This document shows positions 1-5,499 of a DNA stretch of 5,499 nt, one piece after another. The notes under the pieces are model-generated. The model was not told the DNA's origin, made no database searches, and saw only the letters and a program-made list of their open reading frames with translations. Within the stretch, counting starts at the first letter, position 1. Every line of letters begins with the position of its first letter. Made by a program: the position numbers and the translations under genes. The stretch is taken from NCBI GenBank assembly GCA_964492485.1, contig CAZBKM010000034.1, positions 1 to 5,499 of the forward strand, written 5' to 3'. Origin of the DNA: UBA5336 sp964492485 (lineage in GTDB: Bacteria; Pseudomonadota; Alphaproteobacteria; Caulobacterales; Hyphomonadaceae).

Positions 1-39
1 GCCAACTACTTCGCCGCCTGCGGATACGGTGCAGATTGA
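1..39 (+). CDS. 3' end of an unidentified plus-strand gene (partial)
   Basis: Frame 1 is open from the left edge and ends at a TGA at 37-39, giving the C-terminal residues ANYFAACGYGAD. Seven of the first nine codons end in C and an eighth ends in G/C or A-free style typical of the real genes here, which suggests a true coding tail and not chance. It would converge on astD, whose stop codon lies about 80 bases away. Twelve residues are too few to name a family, and the call rests on frame and codon use alone. Confidence 0.4.
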   Translation, partial: ANYFAACGYGAD

Positions 40-117
40 ATGGAATCCGCTCTAAGAAAATGCTCAAAACCAAGACCATAGCGCGTCGTCCCTGACCCTG
101 GTTGACTTGAAGATGCG
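40..117. other. Short convergent intergenic spacer
   Basis: This spacer separates the putative plus-strand stop at 39 from the astD stop at 118-120. It is more AT-rich than the flanking genes. The only structure seen is a weak inverted repeat, AGCGCGTC (80-87) with GATGCGCT (112-119), which pairs with one G-T wobble across a 24-base loop and overlaps the astD stop. No uninterrupted T-run follows it on either strand, so it is not called a terminator. The astD transcript may continue leftward past the window. Confidence 0.4.
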
Positions 118-1584
118 CTAATCTGGAAAACCGGGCGCCCTTTGGCGCGTGGCGCGCGGCGCCATCTGGCTGGCCTGCGGCCAGGCACTGTAATCGGCCG
201 CATAATAGGCACCCGGCCGGTGATTGCCCGACAGGCCCGGGCCACCGAAGGGTGCGGCACCGCTCGCGCCCACCGTGGGCCGGTTCCAGTTCAGGATTCC
301 GGCGCGCAGACGTGGCGCCACATAGGTCCAAAGATCGCCATCATCGCTGACAAAGCCCGCCGACAGGCCATACCGGGTGGCATTGGCCTGTACGATGGCC
401 GTATCCAGATCGGGAACCCGTAGGATCTGCACCAGCGGGCCGAACAATTCCTCATCCGGAAGATCGCGGGCAGCCGTGACGTCGAGGATGCCGGGCGTCA
501 CGAAGCCATGGCCCCGCGCGGTCCGAGCGAGCGGCTTCAAACGCCGCGCGCCGCGTGCCTCAAGGTCCCCCTGGAAGACCAGCGCAGCCTGCGCCGCCTC
601 GGCCGAGACCAGAGGCCCCATGAACACGTCGGCCTCGTCCCAGGCACCGATATGCAACGCCTCGGCACGTGCCACGAGGGCGTCGATCACGCGGTCACCG
701 AACGCGCCGTCCGGCAGGATGACGCGCCGGGCACAGGTGCAGCGCTGTCCCGTCGTCAGAAAGGCCGAATGGGCCAACAAGTCTGCCGTGGCCTCCACGT
801 CTGCAGGGGGCCAGGCGATCAGCGGATTGTTGCCGCCCATTTCCAGCGCGACGATTACATCGGGTCGGCCGGCGAAGTGGCGGTGAAACGCCGTGCCTGT
901 ACGTGCCGAACCGGTAAACAGAACGCCATCGATCCGCGCGTCCAGCAGGGCCTGCCCGGTCGCGCGCCCGCCATGGACGACGTTCAGGCACCCGGGCGGC
1001 AGCGCGGCGGCCTCGAAAGCCTCGACCATCAGCTCCGCTACGGCAGGCGCCAGTTCGGACGGCTTGAAGACACAGGTATTGCCGGCCAAAAGGGCGGGCA
1101 CGATGTGTCCGTTCGGCAGGTGGCCGGGAAAGTTGAACGGGCCGAACACCGCCATGACCCCATGCGGGCGATGGGTGAGACGGCGGGCCCCGAAGGGCAT
1201 CTCGGCCTCCAGGGTGCCGGCCCGCTCCGCCTGTGCCTGAACCGAAAGGGCAATCTTGCCGATCATGGCGTCGGCCTCGCCCTCGGCATCCCAGAGCGCC
1301 TTGCCCATATCCCGGGAGATCGCTTCGGCCAGAGCCGACTTCCGCGTCGCCAGCGCATCGGCATAGGCCTCCAGACATGCGGTGCGCTCGGCCTGTGGCC
1401 GCAGCGACCAGTCGGGGAAGGCCGTGCGCGCCGCCTCAACGGCCGACGAGACCTGCGCTGCATCGGCCGCCGCGCCAGCCCAGGACACGGCGCCCGTTGC
1501 GGGACAGACGCTGTCGAGGGCATCTCCGGCTCCCGCTTGCCACGTCGCGGCGACATAGGCTCCAGGGCGTCGGGTGGTGGTCAT
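118..1584 (-). CDS. astD: Succinylglutamate-semialdehyde dehydrogenase (AstD)
   Basis: The 488-residue product, close to the usual AstD length of about 490, oxidises N-succinylglutamate 5-semialdehyde to N-succinylglutamate with NAD+ in the cytoplasm, step 4 of the AST pathway. It is a complete aldehyde dehydrogenase. Visible motifs are GPFNFPG (148-154) with the oxyanion Asn151, FKPSE (173-177) with cofactor-binding Lys174, FTGSARTG (223-230), LEMGGNNP (247-254) with general base Glu248, GQRCTCARR (279-287) with nucleophile Cys282, and EELFGP (378-383). The tail from NWNRPT (432) through SGNHRPGAYYAADYSAWP is the AstD-type signature that separates it from other ALDHs. The ATG overlaps the astA stop as ATGA, and a GGAG (bases 1591-1594) lies 6 bases upstream, so the start is well fixed. 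It is the last operon gene in view, and astB, astC and astE do not appear next to it. The family call is firm and the AstD subfamily call strong. Confidence 0.95.
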   Translation of the reverse strand: MTTTRRPGAYVAATWQAGAGDALDSVCPATGAVSWAGAAADAAQVSSAVEAARTAFPDWSLRPQAERTACLEAYADALATRKSALAEAISRDMGKALWDAEGEADAMIGKIALSVQAQAERAGTLEAEMPFGARRLTHRPHGVMAVFGPFNFPGHLPNGHIVPALLAGNTCVFKPSELAPAVAELMVEAFEAAALPPGCLNVVHGGRATGQALLDARIDGVLFTGSARTGTAFHRHFAGRPDVIVALEMGGNNPLIAWPPADVEATADLLAHSAFLTTGQRCTCARRVILPDGAFGDRVIDALVARAEALHIGAWDEADVFMGPLVSAEAAQAALVFQGDLEARGARRLKPLARTARGHGFVTPGILDVTAARDLPDEELFGPLVQILRVPDLDTAIVQANATRYGLSAGFVSDDGDLWTYVAPRLRAGILNWNRPTVGASGAAPFGGPGLSGNHRPGAYYAADYSAWPQASQMAPRATRQRAPGFPD

Positions 1585-2615
1585 GATCGGCTCCGTTCGA
1601 CGATCCGGGCGCCATCACCCGGCTTCAGGTGCAGGCGGTCCAGCGTGTCTGGAGCGACGATCAGCGTCTCGCTTCCGCTTGCCCGGCCAGCCGACAGGGT
1701 GACCCGGAAGTCCACCAGCCGGTCACTGGACACCAGCCAGGTTCCGTCGGCGTCCGTCACGTCGCCAGCCTCGAGCGTCACCCGCCGGCTGTCACGGATG
1801 GTTCGAATGTGGGTCCGCTCGCAGGTCACCATCGGTCCACCGTCAAAGATGTCGACGACGCGGTTGAAGCGGAAGCCCTCCCACTCCAGGAGCTTCAGTG
1901 CCCCTACCCCCTGGGGATGCACGCGCCCGATGACTTCCCGGCCCTCTGGCGGCAGCAAATCCACGTAGATTGGAAATTTTGGCATCAGGTCGAGGATGAA
2001 CTGGTTGCCGGACACCGCGGACAGGAAGTCGGCCTCGGGAAAGGTCATGCGGAAGAAGTGCACGCCGAGGCAGTCCCAGAAGGCGGACTTGCCTGCATCA
2101 TCCACAACGCCGCGCAACTCCGAAAGGATCCGGTCGCCAAAGGCTTCGGGCGCGGCCGCCATCAGCAGGTAACGCGCCTGGGCTGCCAGGCGTCCCGCGC
2201 CCCCGCCCCGCATGTCGGGCCGCAGGAACAGGGTACCCACCTCGGTATAGCCAACGAATTCATTGGTCAGGATCAGGGCATCCATGTCGAACCGCCGTCC
2301 GGCGCTCTCGCTCGCCTGCGACACGGTGATGATGCGATAGTTGAAGAAGGGCCGATCGATCCCCACGCCGGCCTTCACGGCCGAGCAGCCGGCTACCGTC
2401 CCCGTGACTGCATCCTCCAGCATCATCAGGAACTTTCCCGTCTGCGGCTGCGCCACACGGCCCGCGAACGCCTCTTCCGACAGGGCGAGCCGGGTCTCCA
2501 TCAGGCGCTCATCCACCGGAAGGCTGGTGAAGCCCGGGCCGGACATCTCCGCCAGCTCCATCAGGGCATCGAGGTCGCTGCGTCGCGCAGCCCGCATCAC
2601 CAGGGGTGACGTCAT
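1581..2615 (-). CDS. astA: Arginine N-succinyltransferase (AstA)
   Basis: The 344-residue product transfers succinyl from succinyl-CoA to the alpha-amino group of arginine, the committing step of the AST pathway, in the cytoplasm. Length matches the family (about 340). The N-terminus shows the AstA pattern: RSDLDALMELAEMSG (12-26), then FTSLPVDE (29-36). The GNAT-like core has TLFLRPDMRGGGAGRL (128-143), an acyl-CoA loop type sequence, followed by SELRGVVDDAGKSAFWDCLG (165-184). RVHPQG (231-236) holds His233, which by pattern corresponds to the catalytic His229 of the E. coli enzyme, and FDGGP (257-261) follows. It is a single-subunit gene; Pseudomonas carries paired aruF/aruG copies, and no second copy is visible here. 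The start at 2615 overlaps the stop of the upstream amidohydrolase as ATGA. An ATG just upstream is out of frame and meets TGA at once, and an AAGG lies 10 bases before the chosen start. Translation is probably coupled to the preceding gene. Confidence 0.95.
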   Translation of the reverse strand: MTSPLVMRAARRSDLDALMELAEMSGPGFTSLPVDERLMETRLALSEEAFAGRVAQPQTGKFLMMLEDAVTGTVAGCSAVKAGVGIDRPFFNYRIITVSQASESAGRRFDMDALILTNEFVGYTEVGTLFLRPDMRGGGAGRLAAQARYLLMAAAPEAFGDRILSELRGVVDDAGKSAFWDCLGVHFFRMTFPEADFLSAVSGNQFILDLMPKFPIYVDLLPPEGREVIGRVHPQGVGALKLLEWEGFRFNRVVDIFDGGPMVTCERTHIRTIRDSRRVTLEAGDVTDADGTWLVSSDRLVDFRVTLSAGRASGSETLIVAPDTLDRLHLKPGDGARIVERSRS

Positions 2616-3868
2616 CGCATCAGCGCCTTGATCCGCTGCGCATCGATCCGACCATCGGCCAGCCGGTTGAGAATTAACGCCGACAAGGTGGCCCGCTCGG
2701 CAAAGCTGTCGGTGATCACGTATTCTTCTGCGGAATGGATCCGCCCGCCGCGCACGCCCAGCGTGTCGACGTTCGGCACACCTGCCGCAAAGATGTTGTT
2801 ACCCTCGCACACGCCACCCGTGTCCTCGAACGTCAGGTCCAGTCCGATGGCCCGTCCGGTGCCGGAAACCGCATCGAACAAGGCCTGCTGCGCCGCGTTG
2901 CGCGGCTTTGGCGGACGGTAGAATCCGCCATGCAGATGCGCGCTGATCCCGTCACGTGCCTCGGCTGCGGCGACGAGGCGGTTGATCTCCGCGACGGTCC
3001 AGTCGGCGGCTTCCGCGTCGGGCGCGCGCGCGCCAAACCTCACCACCGCCAGATCCGGCACGATGTTGACCGCACCGCCGCCATCGACCCGGCCCACATT
3101 CACGCTGACGCCGTCGCGGCGCCCGTTCAGCGCTTCCAGGCCCACGACCAGGTCCGAAGCGGCAAGGATGGCACTGCGTCCGTCCTCCTTGGCCCGACCG
3201 GCATGCGCTGCACGCCCGTGCAGGACGACATCGAACACGGCCGACCCCTTCCGCCCGCCGGACATGGCACCCGTTTCCATCGCCGGTTCATAGGTCATGC
3301 CCACCTGCGCGCCTGCCTGTGCGGCCGTGCGCAGGAAACGGGCACTCGCAAAGTTTCCGATCTCCTCATCCGGCGTGATGACGATCCGGTAGCCGAGCCG
3401 GTCCTTCAGCGGGCTAGCCTCGAAGGCCTTCATGGCCTCCAGCATGACGCACAGACCGCCCTTCATGTCGGCAAGGCCCGGACCGTTCAGGCGTCCGTCT
3501 CCCAGGTCGCGAATCTCCTCGAACGTGCCGGGCGGGAAGACGGTGTCGTAATGCCCACTCATCACGATCTGGACCGGCGCCTCCGGTCGCGCCGTCGCCG
3601 TCAGCACCGGGCCGGTTTCCACAGGCTCCACCCGCCCGTCATTGCCCACCGTGTCGAAGGGATCACCCGGAACAAGCGCGACCTCGGCCTTGAGCGCGCT
3701 GAAGGCGTCGGCCAATCGGGGCGCGAAGCGCTTCAGGGCTTCCGTGTTCCAGCTTCCCGTATTCGTGCGCGCCCAGGCTACGGTGCAGTCGACCATGGCT
3801 TCGGCCCTGTCGGCCAGGCGAGCCTGCGCGTTGCGGTCGTCTGTGGAGAGATGCGTGAGGTCGTTCAT
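2612..3868 (-). CDS. M20-family zinc amidohydrolase/peptidase heading the ast operon
   Basis: The 418-residue protein belongs to the M20 family (carboxypeptidase G2, ArgE, DapE type), which cleaves amide bonds with two zinc ions. The metal and catalytic set is complete: SGHYD (104-108) with ligand His106 and Asp108, GLADMKGG (131-138) with bridging Asp134, TPDEEIGN (165-172) with catalytic Glu168 and ligand Glu169, YEP (193-195) with ligand Glu194, and GRIHSAEE (375-382) with ligand His378. RAAHAG (219-224) marks the lid/dimerisation domain and His222. GGVCEGNN (351-358) fills the position of the GxSDGN-type motif of CPG2-like members. No signal peptide is seen, so it is probably cytoplasmic. 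It is the first operon gene, and its TGA overlaps the astA start. An in-frame TGA four codons upstream (3881-3883) makes 3868 the earliest possible ATG, but no clear Shine-Dalgarno precedes it; Met25 is an alternative. The substrate is not determined by sequence. Inference from context: succinylglutamate or another N-acyl amino acid. Confidence 0.88.
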   Translation of the reverse strand: MNDLTHLSTDDRNAQARLADRAEAMVDCTVAWARTNTGSWNTEALKRFAPRLADAFSALKAEVALVPGDPFDTVGNDGRVEPVETGPVLTATARPEAPVQIVMSGHYDTVFPPGTFEEIRDLGDGRLNGPGLADMKGGLCVMLEAMKAFEASPLKDRLGYRIVITPDEEIGNFASARFLRTAAQAGAQVGMTYEPAMETGAMSGGRKGSAVFDVVLHGRAAHAGRAKEDGRSAILAASDLVVGLEALNGRRDGVSVNVGRVDGGGAVNIVPDLAVVRFGARAPDAEAADWTVAEINRLVAAAEARDGISAHLHGGFYRPPKPRNAAQQALFDAVSGTGRAIGLDLTFEDTGGVCEGNNIFAAGVPNVDTLGVRGGRIHSAEEYVITDSFAERATLSALILNRLADGRIDAQRIKALMR

Positions 3869-4016
3869 GTCGATTTGGTTTCACGTCCGGGCCTGAAGGG
3901 CAAGTCTCCGGCTGAACGCCCGCAAACGGGGGCCTGTCGGTCGTGCCATGGTCTCGACAGATTGCCGCGCCATGTGGCGTCGGGCGTTCGACACCAAGAA
4001 GAAGGAAGGACTGCAT
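3869..4016. promoter_or_regulatory. Divergent intergenic region with presumed promoters for both flanking genes
   Basis: These 148 bases lie between the starts of the amidohydrolase-astA-astD operon (leftward) and the DUF481 gene (rightward), so both promoters should be here. I could not identify a convincing -35/-10 pair on either strand. The clearest structure is a perfect inverted repeat, CGCCA-TG-TGGCG (3968-3979), 37 bases before the DUF481 ATG; it could be an operator or a leader hairpin. A second small inverted repeat, CCCG-CAAA-CGGG, lies at 3919-3930. Neither matches a named regulator site that I recognise. Confidence 0.55.
4001..4010 (+). promoter_or_regulatory. Strong Shine-Dalgarno that fixes the DUF481 start
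   Basis: GAAGGAAGGA lies 6 bases before the ATG at 4017. It is the best ribosome binding site in the window. It decides against the upstream in-frame ATGs at 3948 and 3972, which have no such site and would put a charged stretch in front of the signal peptide. Confidence 0.85.
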
Positions 4017-4793
4017 ATGGCACCTGCGCGTCTCGGACTTATGGCTCTGGTCACCGCCACGGTCCCTGCTTTGGCCCCTGTTCTGGTCCCGGCCAATGCC
4101 GAGGGGGCGACCTGGAACGGAGAAGGATCCGTCTCGGCCGGCGCGACCACGGGGAACACGGAGACGATCAATGCAGGCGTCGGTATCGACGTCGACCGCA
4201 GGAGCCAGCTCTGGACGCTGGGCCTGGAGGCGCTGCTCGATTATGGCGAAACCGATGGGCTCGAAAGCGAGAACCGCTTCTTTCTCGCCGGCCAGCTCGA
4301 CCGCCAGTTCAGCGACCGAATGTATGGCTTCGCCCGCATGTCCTACGAGCGAGACGAGTTCTCCGGATTCGAGTCGCGCAGCTTCGTGGGCGGCGGTGTC
4401 GGCTATCAGATCCTCAAGGAGGGCCCGGCCACCTGGTCCGTCGAAGGGGGTCCCGGTCTGAAGATCGACGAGGTTCGCGCCACCATCCGCACGCAGGCGG
4501 ATGGCACGCGCGTACCGGTGGAGGCCACCACCGAGGAGAGCGTGTCGGCTGTCGGCGCGTCCAACTTCGAGTTCGACGTCAACGACAATGTGGTGCTGAG
4601 CAACAAGACCGATGTGCTCTATGCTGAGGAATCGACCCAGCTCGGCAATGTACTCGCCCTCACCGCGACGCTGACGCAGACCCTCTCGGCGCGGATCTCG
4701 TTCGACGTGCGCCACGATACCAATCCGCCCGGCGGGTTCGAGAGCACCGACACCGCCACGCGGTTCAGCCTGGTCTACACGCTGGGCGAATAA
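4017..4793 (+). CDS. DUF481 (YdiY-type) outer-membrane beta-barrel protein
   Basis: The 258-residue product starts with a typical signal peptide: basic Arg5, a hydrophobic stretch through about residue 24, and an A-x-A site at ANA-EG, so the mature chain should start at Glu29. The rest follows the DUF481 pattern (COG3137, sometimes called salt-induced outer-membrane protein). There is a WNGEGSVSAG opening strand (33-42), the TTGNT motif (44-48), RMYGFARMSYERDEFSGF (101-118), GGGVGYQ (125-131), EGGPG (143-147), and a final strand DTNPPGGFESTDTATRF (234-250) followed by SLVYTLG. Alternating polar and hydrophobic residues fit beta strands. The chain ends in Glu, not the usual terminal aromatic. 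The family has no settled function; proposals concern envelope or salt stress. A strong ribosome binding site supports the start, and in-frame ATGs upstream are rejected. It stands alone on the plus strand, divergent from the ast genes and convergent with the OmpA-like gene. Confidence 0.88.
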   Translation: MAPARLGLMALVTATVPALAPVLVPANAEGATWNGEGSVSAGATTGNTETINAGVGIDVDRRSQLWTLGLEALLDYGETDGLESENRFFLAGQLDRQFSDRMYGFARMSYERDEFSGFESRSFVGGGVGYQILKEGPATWSVEGGPGLKIDEVRATIRTQADGTRVPVEATTEESVSAVGASNFEFDVNDNVVLSNKTDVLYAEESTQLGNVLALTATLTQTLSARISFDVRHDTNPPGGFESTDTATRFSLVYTLGE

Positions 4794-4798
4794 AGGGC

Positions 4799-4823
4799 CG
4801 GTCTTTCGTTTCACGCCAGACCG
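4799..4823 (+). terminator. Weak hairpin just after the DUF481 stop
   Basis: CGGTCT (4799-4804) pairs with AGACCG (4818-4823), a perfect 6-bp stem with a 13-base loop, starting 5 bases after the DUF481 stop. The following sequence has only a short T-run (CGCTTTACATC), so termination here is probably inefficient. It may instead protect the mRNA 3' end or act together with the stronger terminator downstream. Confidence 0.35.
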
Positions 4824-5005
4824 TCGCTTTACATCATTGTTCTTGCGCAAGTCTCCGTTCGCAACCGGTTCTGATTGCTCCGAACTTGCTCAAGCGCATC
4901 CTCAAGTGAATCAGAGTCTATGAAAGTTATATAAGTACCTGTTTTTGATTATTTTTTAACACAGGCCAATGCCTTCGCGAGGCGGTCACCCACACCCATT
5001 CCAAC
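4824..5005. other. Convergent intergenic spacer with an AT-rich patch
   Basis: No supported gene lies here. Two nested inverted repeats are visible: TCTGATT (4870-4876) with AATCAGA (4909-4915), and inside it ACTTG (4884-4888) with CAAGT (4903-4907). Right after them comes a markedly AT-rich stretch, about 4917-4962, containing TTATATAA, TTTTTG and a run of six T at 4952-4957. A small hairpin, GCCT/AGGC, sits at 4971-4983. The patch contrasts with the GC-rich surroundings. It could be part of a plus-strand 3' UTR ending zone, a promoter, or neutral spacer. Confidence 0.4.
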
Positions 5006-5038
5006 AAAAAAGGGCCCGGTCCACGACCGGGCCCTTTT
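5006..5038 (-). terminator. Strong intrinsic terminator of the OmpA-like gene, possibly bidirectional
   Basis: GGGCCCGGT (5012-5020) pairs perfectly with ACCGGGCCC (5026-5034) around the 5-base loop CCACG. The flanking A-run (5006-5011) and T-run (5035-5038) extend the symmetry. Read on the minus strand, the 9-bp GC stem is followed by six T, a textbook Rho-independent terminator 22 bases after the OmpA-like stop. Read on the plus strand it is followed by TTTTCT, so it could also stop readthrough from the DUF481 gene, about 215 bases after that stop. Confidence 0.9.
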
Positions 5039-5060
5039 CTCGCGAAACCCGTCGCAGCGC

Positions 5061-5499
5061 CTAGCGCACGACGATGGTGACCTCGGAACGACGGTTGAGC
5101 GGCTCGCGCACGCCGTCGCGGGTCTCCTTGGCGAGGTCTTCCTCACCCCGGCCATCGGTGGAGATCAGGTCATCCGGAATGCCCCTGTCCGACAGGGCGT
5201 CCTCGACCACAGCCGCGCGGCGGGCGGACAGTCGCTGGTTGTAGGCCGACGCACCGGATGTGTCGGTGTGGCCAACGACGCTCACCGAACCCGGGGCGCA
5301 ATCCTCGCGCTCGGAGATGTTGGCGACCGCCTGGTCGATCACCGCAGCGGCCTGGCTCGTCAAGTCAGAGCTGTCCCACTCAAAGTAGACGACGAACTCC
5401 TGGTTCAGGCTCGAGCACGGCTCCTGCACCTCTTCCTGCACGTCCGCCGGTGGCGGAGGTGGCGGCGGAGGCGGCGGTGGGGGCGGAGGAGGTGGCGGT
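5061..5499 (-). CDS. OmpA-family protein, C-terminal peptidoglycan-binding domain (partial)
   Basis: The gene ends at TAG (5061-5063) and stays open to the right edge, so the N-terminus is missing. From the edge inward it encodes 17 consecutive prolines (5448-5498), a short acidic linker (ADVQEEVQEP), and a complete OmpA-like domain. Domain landmarks are FVVYFEWDSSDLT, VVGHTDTSG, YNQRLSARRA, GRGEEDLA and a closing NRRSEVTIVV. In E. coli OmpA, Asp271 and Arg286 bind diaminopimelate; the Asp of GHTD and the second Arg of SARRA here keep the same 15-residue spacing. The domain anchors the outer membrane to peptidoglycan in the periplasm, and the proline run is the usual stiff linker after an N-terminal beta-barrel, here outside the window. 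Two cysteines (EPCSS and EDCAP, 39 residues apart) could form a periplasmic disulfide. The GTG at 5439-5441 lies within the coding region after the proline run and is not believed to be the start. Confidence 0.92.
   Translation of the reverse strand, partial: PPPPPPPPPPPPPPPPPADVQEEVQEPCSSLNQEFVVYFEWDSSDLTSQAAAVIDQAVANISEREDCAPGSVSVVGHTDTSGASAYNQRLSARRAAVVEDALSDRGIPDDLISTDGRGEEDLAKETRDGVREPLNRRSEVTIVVR

Noticed and set aside
80..119. Inverted repeat at the astD stop as a terminator
   Set aside because: The stem is only 8 bp with a wobble, the loop is 24 bases, and no clean T-run follows on either strand.
508..1968. Long plus-strand open frame of 486 codons
   Set aside because: It lies antisense to astD and astA, shows no family features, and is Arg/Gly/His-rich as expected from the complement of GC-rich genes.
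3948..4016. Longer N-terminus for the DUF481 protein from ATG 3948 or 3972
   Set aside because: Neither ATG has a good ribosome binding site, while the ATG at 4017 has one at ideal spacing and starts a canonical signal peptide.
2735..4627. Plus-strand open frame of 630 codons
   Set aside because: It runs antisense through the M20 gene and then out of frame through DUF481, with low-complexity Arg-rich sequence and no recognisable domain.
3663..4850. Minus-strand open frame of 395 codons opposite DUF481
   Set aside because: It covers the DUF481 gene antisense, spans the divergent promoter region and overlaps the M20 N-terminus; the real frames have clear motifs and this one has none.
4839..4904. 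21-codon minus-strand frame starting near 4904 (MRLSKFGAIR...)
   Set aside because: The GAGG upstream abuts the ATG with no spacing, no promoter is evident, and nothing else supports it as a gene.
4949..5155. Minus-strand open frame of 68 codons ending in the AT-rich patch
   Set aside because: It starts inside the OmpA-like gene in another frame and reads through the strong terminator at 5006-5038.
5448..5499. GGN triplet tract as a non-coding microsatellite
   Set aside because: It is in frame with the OmpA-like gene, reads entirely as proline with mixed codons, and sits where these proteins normally have a proline linker.

Overview
The window is GC-rich, with strong G/C preference at third codon positions, and looks like an alphaproteobacterial chromosome. 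The OmpA-type protein with a long proline linker, the DUF481 barrel and the amidohydrolase-astA-astD gene order suggest the Caulobacterales/Maricaulales side (Caulobacter, Maricaulis or Hyphomonas relatives). This placement rests on protein style and remembered neighbourhoods, not on a marker gene. No mobile element, CRISPR array, tRNA or rRNA is visible.

Layout. Bases 1-39 read as the last 12 codons of a plus-strand gene that enters from the left. Bases 118-3868 hold a tight minus-strand operon, transcribed right to left: an M20-family metallo-amidohydrolase, then astA (arginine N-succinyltransferase), then astD (succinylglutamate-semialdehyde dehydrogenase). Both junctions are 4-base ATGA overlaps. 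Bases 3869-4016 form a divergent promoter region. A plus-strand DUF481 outer-membrane barrel gene follows (4017-4793) with a strong Shine-Dalgarno and a clear signal peptide. Bases 4794-5060 are a convergent intergenic region with a strong intrinsic terminator at 5006-5038. The minus-strand gene at 5061-5499 encodes the C-terminal peptidoglycan-binding domain of an OmpA-like protein and runs off the right edge inside a run of 17 prolines.

How the genes work together. AstA and AstD are steps 1 and 4 of the arginine succinyltransferase (AST) pathway, which degrades arginine to glutamate, ammonia and succinate. AstB (step 2), AstC (step 3) and AstE (step 5) are not in the window. The M20 enzyme heading the operon has every metal-binding residue expected of its family. 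It belongs to a superfamily whose members DapE and ArgE remove N-succinyl and N-acetyl groups from amino acids. It is therefore a reasonable candidate for the missing desuccinylase step, replacing the unrelated M14-like AstE; this is inference. The DUF481 and OmpA genes are envelope genes with no visible link to arginine catabolism.

Most of the window is ordinary. The points most worth a second look are the amidohydrolase in the AST operon, the proline run with mixed codons, and the convergent intergenic region with its AT-rich patch.
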